Assembly (NCBI RefSeq): GCF_003353015.1 | Contig: NZ_QREM01000010.1 | Location: 555,899-607,340, forward strand | Length of the DNA stretch: 51,442 nt | From: Xanthomonas arboricola | Lineage (GTDB): Bacteria; Pseudomonadota; Gammaproteobacteria; Xanthomonadales; Xanthomonadaceae | Direction: 5' to 3' | In this document: piece after piece, positions 8,569-20,787 of the stretch | Position numbering within the stretch: position 1 is the stretch's first letter | Layout: each line of letters opens with the position of its first letter | Notes under the pieces: model-generated | The model's database searches: none | What the model was told of the DNA's origin: nothing | The model's input: only the letters and a program-made list of their open reading frames with translations | Translations under genes and position numbers: made by a program

Positions 8569-9240
8569 ATGAGCCAGGTCGTCACCCGGATCGAGCGCAC
8601 CCCGCTGGCCATCGTCGACGGGCTTGCGCAGGCCGGGGTGGCCACCGTGCACGAGGCGCAGGGGCGCAGCGGCCTGCTGCATCATCGGCTGCGCCCGATC
8701 TACGCCGGCTGCCGCATCGCCGGCACCGCCGTCACCGTGTCGATTCCGCCCGGCGACAACTGGATGATGCATGTGGCCATCGAGCAGCTGCAGGCCGGCG
8801 ACGTGCTGGTGGTCGCGCCGACCAGCGACTGCTGCGACGGCTATTTCGGTGATCTGCTGGCCACCTCGGCGCAGGCGCGCGGCTGCCGCGGGCTGGTCAT
8901 CGATGCCGGGGTCCGCGATGTGCGCGATCTCACGGCGATGCAGTTCCCCGCCTGGAGCCATGCGATCTGCGCGCAGGGCACCATCAAGGAGACGCTGGGT
9001 TCGGTCAACGTGCCGCTGGTCTGCGCCGGCGCACTGGTGCACCCGGGCGATGTGGTGGTGGCCGACGACGATGGCGTGTGCGTGGTGCCACGCGCCACCG
9101 CTGCCGCCGTGCTGGCCGAAGCGCAGGCGCGCGAGGCACGCGAGCTGATCAAGCGCGAGCGGCTTGCCAACGGCGAACTGGGCCTGGACATCTACGCCAT
9201 GCGCGAGCGCCTGGCGGCCAAGGGCCTGCGTTATGTCTGA
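8569..9240 (+). CDS. ligK: 4-carboxy-4-hydroxy-2-oxoadipate aldolase (RraA-like)
   Basis: A 223-residue class II pyruvate aldolase of the RraA-like fold (LigK/GalC/ProA group). It splits 4-carboxy-4-hydroxy-2-oxoadipate into pyruvate and oxaloacetate and usually also decarboxylates oxaloacetate. Conserved segments are [11 protein letters not shown] near residue 25, the metal/substrate loop [12 protein letters not shown] near 88, and [14 protein letters not shown] near 108, holding the Arg and Asp that bind substrate and divalent metal. The ATG at 8569 follows GAGG; a TTG further upstream is unlikely. It overlaps the next gene by eight bases, so the two are translationally coupled. Name rests on family plus neighbours. 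Confidence 0.92.
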   Translation: MSQVVTRIERTPLAIVDGLAQAGVATVHEAQGRSGLLHHRLRPIYAGCRIAGTAVTVSIPPGDNWMMHVAIEQLQAGDVLVVAPTSDCCDGYFGDLLATSAQARGCRGLVIDAGVRDVRDLTAMQFPAWSHAICAQGTIKETLGSVNVPLVCAGALVHPGDVVVADDDGVCVVPRATAAAVLAEAQAREARELIKRERLANGELGLDIYAMRERLAAKGLRYV

Positions 9241-10288
9241 GCAGGTACGCGCGATGTGGATGCGCGGCGGCACCTCCAAGGGCGGTTTTTTCCTGGCCGA
9301 CGAGTTGCCTGGCGACCGTGCCGCACGCGACGCCTTCCTGCTGCGCGCCTACGGCTCGCCGGATCTGCGCCAGATCGATGGCATGGGCGGCGCCGACCCG
9401 CTGACCTCCAAGGTGGCGGTGGTGTCGCGCTCGGCGCGCACCGATGCCGACGTGGACTATCTGTTCCTGCAGGTGTCGGTGGAACGGGCACAGGTCAGCG
9501 ACGCGCAGAACTGCGGCAACATGCTGGCCGGGGTTGCGCCGTTCGCACTGGAACGCGGCCTGTTGCCGGCACGCGATGGCGAGACCGAGGTGCGCATCTT
9601 CATGCGCAACACCGGCACGCTGGCCACCGCCAGCGTGCAGACGCCCGGCGGCCAGGTGCGCTACGACGGCGACGCCCGCATCGACGGCGTGCCCGGCACC
9701 GCTGCGCCGATTGCGCTGGCCTTTGCCGGGATCGCCGGCTCCTCGTGTGGCGCCTTGCTGCCCACCGGCAACCATGTCGACACCCTGGATGGCGTGCAGG
9801 TCACGCTGATCGACAACGGCATGCCCTGCGTGGTGCTGCGCGCCAGCGATCTCGGCATCAGCGGTTACGAAGACCGCAACACGCTCGATGCCGACGATGC
9901 GCTGAAAAGTCGCCTGCAATCGCTTCGTCTACAGGCCGGCCCGTTGATGCGGCTGGGCGATGTCGCCGAGGCCACCGTGCCGAAGATGATGCTGGTCGCC
10001 GCCCCGCGCCACGGCGGCGCGATCAGCGTACGCTCGTTCATTCCGCACCGCTGCCATGCCTCGATCGGCGTACTCGGCGCGGTCACCGTGGCCACCGCCT
10101 GCCTGCTGCCCGGTTCGCCCGCGCATGCGCTGGCGCAGCTGCCCGGCGGCACCACGCAGCAGCTGCAGGTCGAACATCCCAGCGGTGCGAGCAGCTGCGT
10201 CATCACCGTAGACGCGCACGGCAAGGTGGTGCGTGCCGCGGTGCTGCGCACCGCACGCAAGCTGTTCGACGGGCAGCTGTATGGCTGA
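9233..10288 (+). CDS. galD: 4-oxalomesaconate tautomerase (PrpF/GalD family)
   Basis: A 351-residue isomerase of the PrpF/diaminopimelate epimerase-like fold. The start [13 protein letters not shown] and the ...[13 protein letters not shown] stretch are signature segments of PrpF proteins, and [13 protein letters not shown] and [12 protein letters not shown] hold cysteines at the expected active-site positions. Next to an oxalomesaconate hydratase and a CHA aldolase the likely reaction is the keto-enol tautomerisation of 4-oxalomesaconate, as for GalD of Pseudomonas putida. PrpF of the methylcitrate cycle is the alternative, but no methylcitrate gene is adjacent. The ATG lies inside the end of the aldolase gene (ATGTCTGA). 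Confidence 0.88.
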   Translation: MSEQVRAMWMRGGTSKGGFFLADELPGDRAARDAFLLRAYGSPDLRQIDGMGGADPLTSKVAVVSRSARTDADVDYLFLQVSVERAQVSDAQNCGNMLAGVAPFALERGLLPARDGETEVRIFMRNTGTLATASVQTPGGQVRYDGDARIDGVPGTAAPIALAFAGIAGSSCGALLPTGNHVDTLDGVQVTLIDNGMPCVVLRASDLGISGYEDRNTLDADDALKSRLQSLRLQAGPLMRLGDVAEATVPKMMLVAAPRHGGAISVRSFIPHRCHASIGVLGAVTVATACLLPGSPAHALAQLPGGTTQQLQVEHPSGASSCVITVDAHGKVVRAAVLRTARKLFDGQLYG

Positions 10289-10327
10289 GCGGATGAATGC
10301 CCCAGCGGGCTGGATCGCTTGCCATCG

Positions 10328-10362
10328 CCCATGGCAGGCGCAGTACCTGCGCCTGCCATGGG
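10328..10362. terminator. Strong intra-operon hairpin
   Basis: The arms CCCATGGCAGGCGCAG and CTGCGCCTGCCATGGG are perfectly complementary over 16 bases with a three-base loop. No T tract follows, so it is not a classical intrinsic terminator. It sits in the 234-base gap between galD and the hydratase gene and could reduce read-through or stabilise the upstream mRNA. Confidence 0.55.
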
Positions 10363-10522
10363 GCGTGACCGGTTCCCCACGGCGTAGCAACCTACACGTG
10401 AACAAGCATGCGCACGCCGCAACCTACGTGGGCACCTGCCGCTTCCGCGCACCGCGTGCATGCATGTTCCGCGCATGCAGTGGTTGGCTCACCGATCCCG
10501 CTGCCTCGAAAAGACCCTCGCC

Positions 10523-11545
10523 ATGATCATCGACTGCCACGGCCACTACACCACCGCGCCCGCGGCGCATGACACCTTCCGCAAGGCGCAGATCGCCCAC
10601 TACGACGACCCGACCCTGCCCGCGCCGGTGTATCCGTCCATCTCCGACGATGCACTGCGCGAAAGCATCGAGCAGCACCAGCTGCGCCTGCTGCGTGAGC
10701 GCGGTGCAGACATGACGATCTTCTCGCCACGTGCCAGCACCATGGCGCACCATATCGGCGACGCAGCGGTCAGCCAGGTGTGGACGCGCCACTGCAACGA
10801 CCTGATCGCGCGCGTGGTGCAGCTGTATCCGCACACCTTCATCGGCGTATGCCAGCTGCCGCAGTCGCCGGGCGTGCCGATCGCCCAATCGATCGCCGAG
10901 CTGGAACGTTGCGTCACCGAGCTCGGGTTTGTCGGCTGCAACCTCAACCCCGACCCCTCCGGCGGCCACTGGAGCGGCGTGCCATTGACCGATCGCGCCT
11001 GGTATCCGTTCTTCGAGAAGATGGTCGAGCTCGACGTGCCGGCGATGGTGCATGTGTCGGGCAGCTGCAATGCCAACTTCCACGCCACCGGTGCGCATTA
11101 CCTCAACGCCGATACCACCGCGTTCATGCAGTTTCTCGAAGGCGACCTGTTCGCCGATTTCCCGGACCTGCGCTTCATCATCCCGCACGGCGGCGGCGCG
11201 GTGCCGTATCACTGGGGCCGCTTCCGCGGCCTGGCCGACATGCTCGGCAAGCCACCGCTGTCCACGCATGTGATGCGCAATGTGTTCTTCGATACCTGCG
11301 TGTATCACCAGCCCGGCATTGACCTGCTGTTCGAGGTCATCGACATCGACAACATCCTGTTCGGCTCGGAGATGGTCGGTGCGGTGCGCGGCATCGACCC
11401 CCAGACCGGCCAGTACTTCGACGACACCAAGCGCTATATCGATGCCCTGGCGATATCCGACGCCGACAGGCGCAAGGTGTTCGAAGGCAATGCGCGGCGG
11501 GTGTATCCGCGACTGGATGCGCAATTGCGCGCGCGCGGGCTGTAA
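10523..11545 (+). CDS. ligJ: 4-oxalomesaconate hydratase (LigJ-type amidohydrolase)
   Basis: A 340-residue member of the amidohydrolase_2 superfamily. MIIDCHGHYTTAP carries the H-x-H metal motif at residues 6-8, HGGGAVPYHWGRF near 225 and ILFGSEMVGAV near 280 supply the later histidine and the end-of-barrel acidic residue. The sequence fits LigJ of the protocatechuate 4,5-cleavage pathway, which adds water to 4-oxalomesaconate to give 4-carboxy-4-hydroxy-2-oxoadipate. It is not the LmbE-type GalB found in Pseudomonas. The start at 10523 begins at the conserved MIIDCHGH; 21 extra residues would be possible upstream but look random. The ring-cleaving dioxygenase is not in this window. Confidence 0.9.
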   Translation: MIIDCHGHYTTAPAAHDTFRKAQIAHYDDPTLPAPVYPSISDDALRESIEQHQLRLLRERGADMTIFSPRASTMAHHIGDAAVSQVWTRHCNDLIARVVQLYPHTFIGVCQLPQSPGVPIAQSIAELERCVTELGFVGCNLNPDPSGGHWSGVPLTDRAWYPFFEKMVELDVPAMVHVSGSCNANFHATGAHYLNADTTAFMQFLEGDLFADFPDLRFIIPHGGGAVPYHWGRFRGLADMLGKPPLSTHVMRNVFFDTCVYHQPGIDLLFEVIDIDNILFGSEMVGAVRGIDPQTGQYFDDTKRYIDALAISDADRRKVFEGNARRVYPRLDAQLRARGL

Positions 11546-11921
11546 CCCTCGCCCCACAGTGGCGGATGAGGGGCGCCTCGGAGAGCGGTCAACGCCTGGG
11601 ACGTCAAACGCGTCGCTACGCGTCTTCAGAAGTAAAACACCGACTGCTTCGCCTCGAACTGCAAACTACTGACGGTGCGCGCGATCGAAAGAACGACGTC
11701 TCGCTCCCTTCTCCCACCGGGAGAAGGTGCCCCGCAGGGGCGGATGAGGGTACGGGCGAAGCCTCTGGCACTAAAGCTACTGCGAGTGGCTTCGCCCCCG
11801 TACCCTCACCCCTACCCCTCTCCCGCAGGGAGAGGGGATGCAGTCCGCCGAGTTGTATTGGCCCAGGACGTGTGCGGATTAACACCTTGGTTGCGGTAAA
11901 CCCGCAGCACACCGCACAAAC
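11546..11921. repeat. Gap with inverted Xanthomonas-type repeats
   Basis: This stretch has no gene. It holds CCCTTCTCCCACCGGGAGAA at about 11703 and, in opposite sense, CGTACCCTCACCCCTACCCC at about 11801-11820 followed by the hairpin CCCTCTCCCGCAGGGAGAGGG. The outer modules match the repeat upstream of uvrD. Genes converge on this gap from both sides (ligJ and rpmG), so the hairpins probably serve as terminators. Confidence 0.7.
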
Positions 11922-11951
11922 GCAAACACCCGCCTTGCGGCGGGTGTTTGC
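11922..11951. terminator. Hairpin terminator downstream of rpmG
   Basis: GCAAACACCCGCC and GGCGGGTGTTTGC are perfect arms around a four-base loop, 25 bases beyond the rpmG stop codon. The A/T base pairs at the outside of the stem give a short U-containing tail. It lies between convergent units and probably works for rpmB-rpmG. Confidence 0.75.
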
Positions 11952-11976
11952 TGGATGCAGATCGGTAATCGGTGGA

Positions 11977-12144
11977 TTACTTGATCTTGCCTTCCTTGTA
12001 CATCACGTGCTTACGCACGACCGGGTCGTATTTCATCATTTCCATCTTCCCCGGAGTGTTCTTCTTGTTCTTGTCCGTGGTGTAGAAGTGGCCGGTAGCG
12101 GCCGAGGAAATCATACGAATCTTGTCACGCTTGCCTTTTGCCAT
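11977..12144 (-). CDS. rpmG: 50S ribosomal protein L33
   Basis: A 55-residue protein, the exact usual length of L33. Translation reads [20 protein letters not shown] at the start in the bacterial L33 pattern, then [20 protein letters not shown], and ends [10 protein letters not shown]. It is the form without zinc-binding cysteines. An AGGAG ribosome binding site precedes the ATG. It follows rpmB after a 13-base gap, the common rpmB-rpmG operon of proteobacteria. It is a component of the large ribosomal subunit. Confidence 0.97.
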
Positions 12145-12157
12145 GACTGCTTACTCC

Positions 12158-12394
12158 TCAGACCTTTTCGCCGCGCGCACGCAGCTCTTTCAGAACGGCA
12201 TCAATCCCGTTCTTGTCGATGGTGCGCAATGCATGCGCGGAGACACGGAGCTTCACCCAACGGTTCTCGCTGGCGACCCAGAAGCGGCGCTCGTGCAGGT
12301 TGGGCAGGAAGCGACGACGGGTTCTGTTGTTTGCGTGGGAGACGTTGTTACCCGTCTGCACACGCTTGCCGGACACTTGGCATACGCGGGACAT
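12158..12394 (-). CDS. rpmB: 50S ribosomal protein L28
   Basis: A 78-residue L28, normal length. It begins [20 protein letters not shown], has the [19 protein letters not shown] stretch and ends with a basic tail. It is the first gene of the rpmB-rpmG operon. The start at 12394 matches the family start exactly; a longer frame upstream is noise. It is part of the large ribosomal subunit. Confidence 0.97.
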
Positions 12395-12675
12395 TACGCA
12401 CCTCGATAAATGAATTGCCACCCATAGCCTGGGGAGCGGCGGCCCCGACAGCATCAAGCTGCCACGCAACGTTGGGAATCAAGAACTTACGCTGGGAACA
12501 AGCCGGCAACCCCATCGCGCTGGGTGCCGCCATCCGGAGCGATCCGGGCACAGCGAGCCGCGCATTATGCACGGCAATTCCTTGCGCCGCAAGCACTTAG
12601 CCTGCACCAGCGTCGTGCGCCGCCTGGCGCCCGGCAGCCATTGCCGACCCGGCCGACGGTGGCTGCGGCCATTCG
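12395..12675. other. Gap between czcA and rpmB
   Basis: About 280 bases without a gene. The rpmB-rpmG promoter should lie here on the minus strand. I see no clear -35/-10 pair and no repeat. Confidence 0.4.
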
Positions 12676-12703
12676 GATCCCGGCAGACGCGCCTGCCGGG
12701 ATC
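12676..12703. terminator. Hairpin at the end of the czc operon
   Basis: GATCCCGGCAG and CTGCCGGGATC are perfect 11-base arms around a six-base loop, ten bases beyond the czcA stop codon. No U tract is visible, but its position fits an operon-end terminator. Confidence 0.65.
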
Positions 12704-12713
12704 GTGTCACGGC

Positions 12714-16232
<3,519 letters not shown>

Positions 16233-16304
16233 TTTCTGCCGGACTTGCGAACCCGCAGCGCCGCAGGCGCGGAGGGCGCGAGGACGGGATGTGCTTTCTT
16301 TTTG

Positions 16305-16340
16305 GTTACTTTTTCTTTGCACAAGCAAAGAAAAAGTGAC
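16305..16340. repeat. Second palindrome in the czcB-czcA gap
   Basis: GTTACTTTTTCTTTGC and GCAAAGAAAAAGTGAC are near-perfect 16-base arms around ACAA. This AT-rich hairpin resembles a palindrome commonly found between genes in Xanthomonas. With the triplet tract and the palindrome at 16199 it fills the gap between czcB and czcA. Confidence 0.75.
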
Positions 16341-16499
16341 TCGCGCCCGCCAGGGCGTGAAAGCCTTTGCCCTAGCCCGACAGCGCGCAAAGGTCTTTGC
16401 TCGAGCATGGAAGGGCGCGAATGCCTTGGACGTGGCGCGTCACCCTTCGCCCACCAAACGCCCCCACTCGACGACGCGATGCCGCCCACACCAGCGCGC

Positions 16500-17762
16500 T
16501 CAATGATCATGCGATGCCCCCGACTTTTCGATGTCGGCCTTGACCAGATAGCTCTGCTCCACCACCACCGTATCGCCCACCGCCACACCCGACACCACCT
16601 GCACCTGTTGCGCATCGCGCGCGCCCAGGGTCACCGGCCGCGCTTCGTACACATCGCCCACGCGCACGAACACCACCTCCCAGTCGCGAAACTGCTGCAA
16701 GGCGCCCACCGGCACCACCATCGCCGCCGGCTGCTGCGCCACCGTCACCCTTGCCTTGACGGCGGAGCCCGGCCGCCACAGGCCGTCGTTGTTGCGCAAG
16801 ACCGCGCGCGCCACCGTGCTCTGGCTGGCGGTCGCGGTGCCCGGCAACACGCGCTCCAAGGTGGTCTGCGCCACCACGCCATCGCTGATGCGCGTCACCG
16901 TCACCGGTGCGCCGGCAGTGATGTGCCCGGCATCGGCGCCGAAGATGTGCAGATCCACCCACAGGCTCGACAGGTCGGCAATCTCGAACAGCGCCTGGCC
17001 TTCGCTGGCGTTGCTGCCCAGGCTGGCGTTGCGGGCGAGCACGGTGCCGCCGATCGGTGCGCTGACCGGATACGTGGTCAGGCTCAGATTGCTCTCCACC
17101 GTGGCCAGCACCTGGCCGGCGCGCACCTGGTCGCCGACGTTGACGCGCAGGCTGCGCACCGGCCCGGGAAAACGCGCGGTGGCCTGCGCCTGCGCGCCTT
17201 CCGCCGGCGTCAGCAGACCCTGCACTTCGTGCTGGTCGGCGATGCTGCCGGGACCGACCGGCGCGACCCGGATGCCGGCGTCCTGCGCAATCTTCGCGGC
17301 GATGGTGGTGCGGCCTTCATAGCTGGGATAGGCCCAGCGATGCGGCTTGCCCTGCACGGTGGCGCGCACCTCCACATCGAACGAATGCGGCTCGCCGACC
17401 GTGCTGTCGGCCAGCAGGCTGCCGTCGTCGCGCGCGCGCAAGCGATGCACTTCGTGGACGCCGCCGAGCCGGGTCAAACGCACTTCGACAGTGCCGGCGC
17501 CGGGCGGTAACGGTTTGCCGTCGCGGTACAGCCAGGCGCGATAGGTCGGCGGCGTGCCGTCTTCGGCAATCGCCAGCTCCACGCTGTCGCCGTCCTTGCG
17601 CAGCAGGCGCCCGCCGTGCGCGCCTTTTTCGGCGTCGTCGCCATGTGCGTCGGCCTCGCCCTCGGCACCGGGCGTTGCGTGGTCATGTGCTTCTTCGCCA
17701 TTGCGGCCGCAGCCGCCCAGCAGCAGCGCCAGCAACAGCGGCGCGATCAGAAAACGTGTCAT
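16500..17762 (-). CDS. czcB: CzcB-type periplasmic adaptor lipoprotein
   Basis: A 420-residue membrane fusion protein that links the CzcA pump to the CzcC outer-membrane channel. The N-terminus MTRFLIAPLLLALLLGGCG is a lipoprotein signal with lipobox LGGC (Cys about 18). Directly after it comes a His/Asp/Glu-rich stretch (EEAHDHATPGAEGEADAHGD), a likely metal-binding segment as in CzcB proteins. Then follow an extra N-terminal beta domain, the barrel-sandwich/lipoyl region (VNVGDQVRAGQVLATVESNL) and the membrane-proximal domain, ending in SGASHDH. The ATG at 17762 is fixed by the signal peptide; the frame is open far upstream through a hexamer repeat but lacks plausible protein. Confidence 0.93.
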   Translation of the reverse strand: MTRFLIAPLLLALLLGGCGRNGEEAHDHATPGAEGEADAHGDDAEKGAHGGRLLRKDGDSVELAIAEDGTPPTYRAWLYRDGKPLPPGAGTVEVRLTRLGGVHEVHRLRARDDGSLLADSTVGEPHSFDVEVRATVQGKPHRWAYPSYEGRTTIAAKIAQDAGIRVAPVGPGSIADQHEVQGLLTPAEGAQAQATARFPGPVRSLRVNVGDQVRAGQVLATVESNLSLTTYPVSAPIGGTVLARNASLGSNASEGQALFEIADLSSLWVDLHIFGADAGHITAGAPVTVTRISDGVVAQTTLERVLPGTATASQSTVARAVLRNNDGLWRPGSAVKARVTVAQQPAAMVVPVGALQQFRDWEVVFVRVGDVYEARPVTLGARDAQQVQVVSGVAVGDTVVVEQSYLVKADIEKSGASHDH

Positions 17763-17841
17763 CGAGAGAAATCCTGGTTGGCGCCGGCGCAGTGCGCCGG
17801 GCGAACGAACGAAGAAGGCATGCGCCGGATGCGCCAGCTGC

Positions 17842-17868
17842 GCGGTAGGCGCGGTAGGCGCGGTAGGC
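17842..17868. repeat. Nine-base tandem repeat, three copies
   Basis: GCGGTAGGC is repeated three times without change, between the CzcB start and the hexamer tract. It belongs to the repeat-rich czcC-czcB gap. Confidence 0.8.
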
Positions 17869-17902
17869 GCGAGCATCTCTTGGCAAATGCTGGATGCCGA
17901 CG

Positions 17903-18120
17903 CGGCTGCGGCTGCGGCTGCGGCTGCGGGTGCGGTTGCGGTTGCGGTTGCGGTTGCGGGTGCGGGTGCGGCTGCGGGTGCGGCTGCGGGTGCGGCTGCG
18001 GGTGCGGGTGCGGCTGCGGGTGCGGCTGCGGGTGCGGCTGCGGGTGCGGCTGCGGGTGCGGGTGCGGGTGCGGTTGCGGTTGCGGTTGCGGCTGCGGCTG
18101 CGGCTGCGGCTGCGGCTGCG
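17903..18120. repeat. 218-base hexamer tandem repeat in the czcC-czcB gap
   Basis: About 36 copies of a six-base unit that alternates GGCTGC, GGGTGC and GGTTGC. The changes come in an ordered pattern of higher-order units. The tract occupies half of the 449-base gap between czcC and czcB (17763-18211). All six frames stay open or give repetitive peptides, but no gene is supported. It is likely to vary in copy number. Confidence 0.9.
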
Positions 18121-18211
18121 AACGCCGATGCCGCAGCCGGCACCGACAGCGGCGCAGCACACCCCAACCGAGGCATCCAGGCCGTGGGAAAACGCGCAGC
18201 GTCAGTCGCGC

Positions 18212-19483
18212 TCATGGCGCCACCTGCGCAGCGCTGTCGACCACGAACGGCTGCCCGGTCAAACGCTGGATCTCGATCAGCGCAGTCTGCGCTTCCGACG
18301 CCGCGGCCAGCTGCTGCTGGCGTGCATCGCTCCGTTGTGCCTGCAGCTGTGCCCAGTCCAGATAACTGGTGGCGCCGGCGCGGTAGGCGCGCTCGGCGGC
18401 GGCATCGGCGCGCGCAAGTGCGGGCAGCACATCGCTGCGCATGCGCGTCACTTCCAGCTGCGCGGCGCGGTAGCGGCCATGCGCGTCGGCCAGCGTGGTG
18501 TAGAGCGACAGCGCCTGCGCCTGGCGTTCGATCTCCAGCAACGACAGCTCCGCCTCGGCGGCGCGGATCTCCGGTTGCGCGCGCGCGGCGCTGCCCAGCG
18601 CCAGCGAAACGCTGCCGAGCACTGCGGTGGCGTCGTTGGCTTCGAGCCGGCGCACGCCCACCTGCCAGTCCAGGTCCGGGCGCGCCTGGCTGCGTGCCAG
18701 CCGCACCCGCGCCTCGCGCGCGCGCTGCTCGCCGTTCAGGCGCGCCAGTTCGGGGGTGGCGTCGAGCAACTGCGCCAGCACCTCGAAGTCGGGAATCGCC
18801 GGCAGCTGCAGCGGGTCGCCGGTGACCTCGCCGAAGTCCGGCGTGCGCTGCCCCCACAGCACGGCCAGCTGGCGGCGTGCGGCCAGCAGCTCCTGCTGCG
18901 CGCGATCGCGCTCCAGTTCCGCGCGCGCCTGCAGGGCCTGGGCGGTCAGCAGCACCGATTCGGGCGAGGCGCCGGCCTGCAGCCGCTGGCGCGCGGCACT
19001 GACGGTGCGCTGCCGCTGCGCCAGGGTTTCCAGCGCGACCGCCTGCCGTTGCGCGGCCATGCCGATGGCCAGATAGCGCCGCGCCACCTCGGCCAGCACA
19101 TCCAGGCGCGCCAGCGCGCGTTGCGGGGCCAGTGCGTCGATGCGTGCCTGGGCCAGGGTGCGGCGTGCATCCAGCTTGCCGCCGCGTTCCAGCACGCCAG
19201 CCAGGGTGACGGTGAGTTCGGCCTGGTCCAGCGCGCGGGTCGGGCCGGTGCCGAACACGTTTTCCAGTTCGGCGCCGATGCGCAACGGCGGGCGCAGCGC
19301 GTCGCGCTCGGCCTCGGCGGTGAGGACCGCGCGCTGGCCATCGGCCAGGCGCAGGTCGGGGTGCTGCCGGGCGACGCGCGCGATGGCGTCGTCCAGGGTC
19401 AGCACGGGTTTGGGCGGTGCGTCCTGCGCCACGGCGCAGGGCACGACCGCGAAGACGGCCAGTGCCGTCAGTCGCAACCACAT
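18212..19483 (-). CDS. czcC: CzcC-type outer-membrane efflux channel (TolC family)
   Basis: A 423-residue outer-membrane factor. The first 19-20 residues (MWLRLTALAVFAVVPCAVAQ) are a Sec signal peptide. The mature protein begins with LTLDDAIARVARQHPDL, the usual start of the first TolC repeat, and a second helical repeat begins around residue 225. LTVTLAGVLERGGKLDARR resembles the beta-strand segment of CzcC proteins. It exports metal ions together with CzcB and CzcA downstream. It follows the small CzcI-like gene by 55 bases. The gap to czcB is unusually long and repeat-filled. Confidence 0.92.
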   Translation of the reverse strand: MWLRLTALAVFAVVPCAVAQDAPPKPVLTLDDAIARVARQHPDLRLADGQRAVLTAEAERDALRPPLRIGAELENVFGTGPTRALDQAELTVTLAGVLERGGKLDARRTLAQARIDALAPQRALARLDVLAEVARRYLAIGMAAQRQAVALETLAQRQRTVSAARQRLQAGASPESVLLTAQALQARAELERDRAQQELLAARRQLAVLWGQRTPDFGEVTGDPLQLPAIPDFEVLAQLLDATPELARLNGEQRAREARVRLARSQARPDLDWQVGVRRLEANDATAVLGSVSLALGSAARAQPEIRAAEAELSLLEIERQAQALSLYTTLADAHGRYRAAQLEVTRMRSDVLPALARADAAAERAYRAGATSYLDWAQLQAQRSDARQQQLAAASEAQTALIEIQRLTGQPFVVDSAAQVAP

Positions 19484-19538
19484 GAGGGTGTCTCCGGAAT
19501 CGGGATCGATGGACAGGCCGGCAGCTGCCGGCGATGCA

Positions 19539-19922
19539 TCAGGCCGCGATCGGGGGACGCAATCCGGTCTCGCTCAGGTGCGAGCGGTAGTGCACGAACA
19601 CGGCCACCGGCTGGGCCTGCGCATGCATGGACAACGGCAGCCAGGCCAGCGCCGGCAAGACGGCGGGATTCTGGCCGTGGCAGTAGCCGCTATGCATCAG
19701 GGCGTGCATCAGGCCGGCCCCGTCGCGCTCGCCGGCATCGCCTTCGTCGGCGCCGTCATGGCCATGCGGTGCGGTGTCTTGCAGGTGCATCTGGTCGTGC
19801 GCCAGCGCATGCACGTCGCCCAGCGCGCAGGCCACCGGTGCGACCAGCACGCCCATGGCCAGCACCGCCAGCGCCATCAGGCGCAGCAAGGGGTGCAACA
19901 GGCGGGCGCGACGCAGCAGCAT
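19539..19922 (-). CDS. Small CzcI/CopL-like periplasmic protein
   Basis: A 127-residue protein that begins the czc operon. After a basic start a hydrophobic stretch (about residues 14-33, LRLMALAVLAMGVLVAPVAC) looks like a signal peptide. The rest contains many His, Asp and Met residues (HALAHDQMHLQDTAPHGHD, then LMHALMHSGYCHGQ), fitting a metal-responsive periplasmic protein. The C-terminal ETGLRPPIAA resembles the end of DUF2946/CopL-type proteins. The position directly ahead of czcC matches czcI in other bacteria. The family is not certain; the link to metal resistance is inferred from context and composition. Confidence 0.7.
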   Translation of the reverse strand: MLLRRARLLHPLLRLMALAVLAMGVLVAPVACALGDVHALAHDQMHLQDTAPHGHDGADEGDAGERDGAGLMHALMHSGYCHGQNPAVLPALAWLPLSMHAQAQPVAVFVHYRSHLSETGLRPPIAA

Positions 19923-19942
19923 GGGCGCAGCGTATCGGGGCC

Positions 19943-20787
19943 GGGACGGTTACACAATCGCATGCGCAGCCGGGCGCGCAGCGTCGTAGGAGCGGACCTG
20001 GCCGCGACGCCGTCGGGTCGGGATGGGGCCGGACCGATGGCATCACGCCGAGATGTGGCTGCGCGCGCATAGCGTGCGGATGGTCGGTCGCCACCTACGA
20101 TGACCTGGATGCTCCAGGCCGCGGCGGTGCCAGGGTCGGGACGGCCGTCGCGGCCGGGTCCGCTCCTACGTGGGCGGACCGTTGCGCCGGGTCTGGCTGG
20201 GGCGCGTTGGGTCAGAGATGGGACGGGACGGGACGGTTACACACCCGCATGCGCAGCCGGGCGCGCAGCGTCGTAGGAGCGGACCTGGCCGCGACGCCGT
20301 CGGGCCGGGATGGGGTCGGACCGATGGCATCACGCCGAATTATGGCTGCGCGCGCATAGCGTGCGGATGGTCGGTCGGTCGCCACCTACGATGACCTGGA
20401 TGCTCCAGGCCGCGGCGGTGCCGGGGTCGGGACGGCCGTCGCGGCCGGGTCCGCTCCTACGTGGGCGGACCGTTGTGCCGGATCAGGCTGCGGCGCGTTG
20501 GGTCAGCGATGGGACGGGACTGGACGGGACGGTTACACACTCGCATGCGCAGCCGGGCGCGCAGCGCCGTAGGAGCGGACCTGGCCGCGACGCCGTCGGG
20601 CCGGGATGGGGTCGGACCGATGGCATCACGCCGAGATGTGGCTGCGCGCGCATAGCGTGCGTGCGTGCGTGCGGTCGGTCGGTCGCCACCAACGATGACC
20701 TGGATGCTCCAGGCCGCGGCGGTGCCGGGGTCGGGACGGCCGTCGCGGCCGGGTCCGCTCCTACGTGGGGCGGACAGTTTTCCTGGG
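19943..20787. repeat. Three tandem copies of a ~290-base unit, each with a REP doublet
   Basis: Copies begin at about 19943, 20230 and 20526 with GGGACGGTTACACA, so the period is 287 then 296 bases. Each holds an inverted pair: CGTAGGAGCGGACC at its left and GGTCCGCTCCTACG at its right (19985-20170, 20272-20461, 20568-20765). These are REP-like sequences, related to the doublet at 111-178. Copies differ by small indels, for example extra GTGC units near 20657 in copy three. The array fills the whole 865-base gap between the DUF885 gene and the czc operon, so the operon's promoter must lie within or next to it. No gene is supported inside. Confidence 0.92.

Noticed and set aside
17893-18190. 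A repetitive Ala/Pro/Thr-rich protein encoded by the hexamer tract
   Set aside because: All frames give low-complexity peptides. No start with a ribosome binding site or conserved flanks supports translation, and the czcB lipoprotein signal begins downstream.
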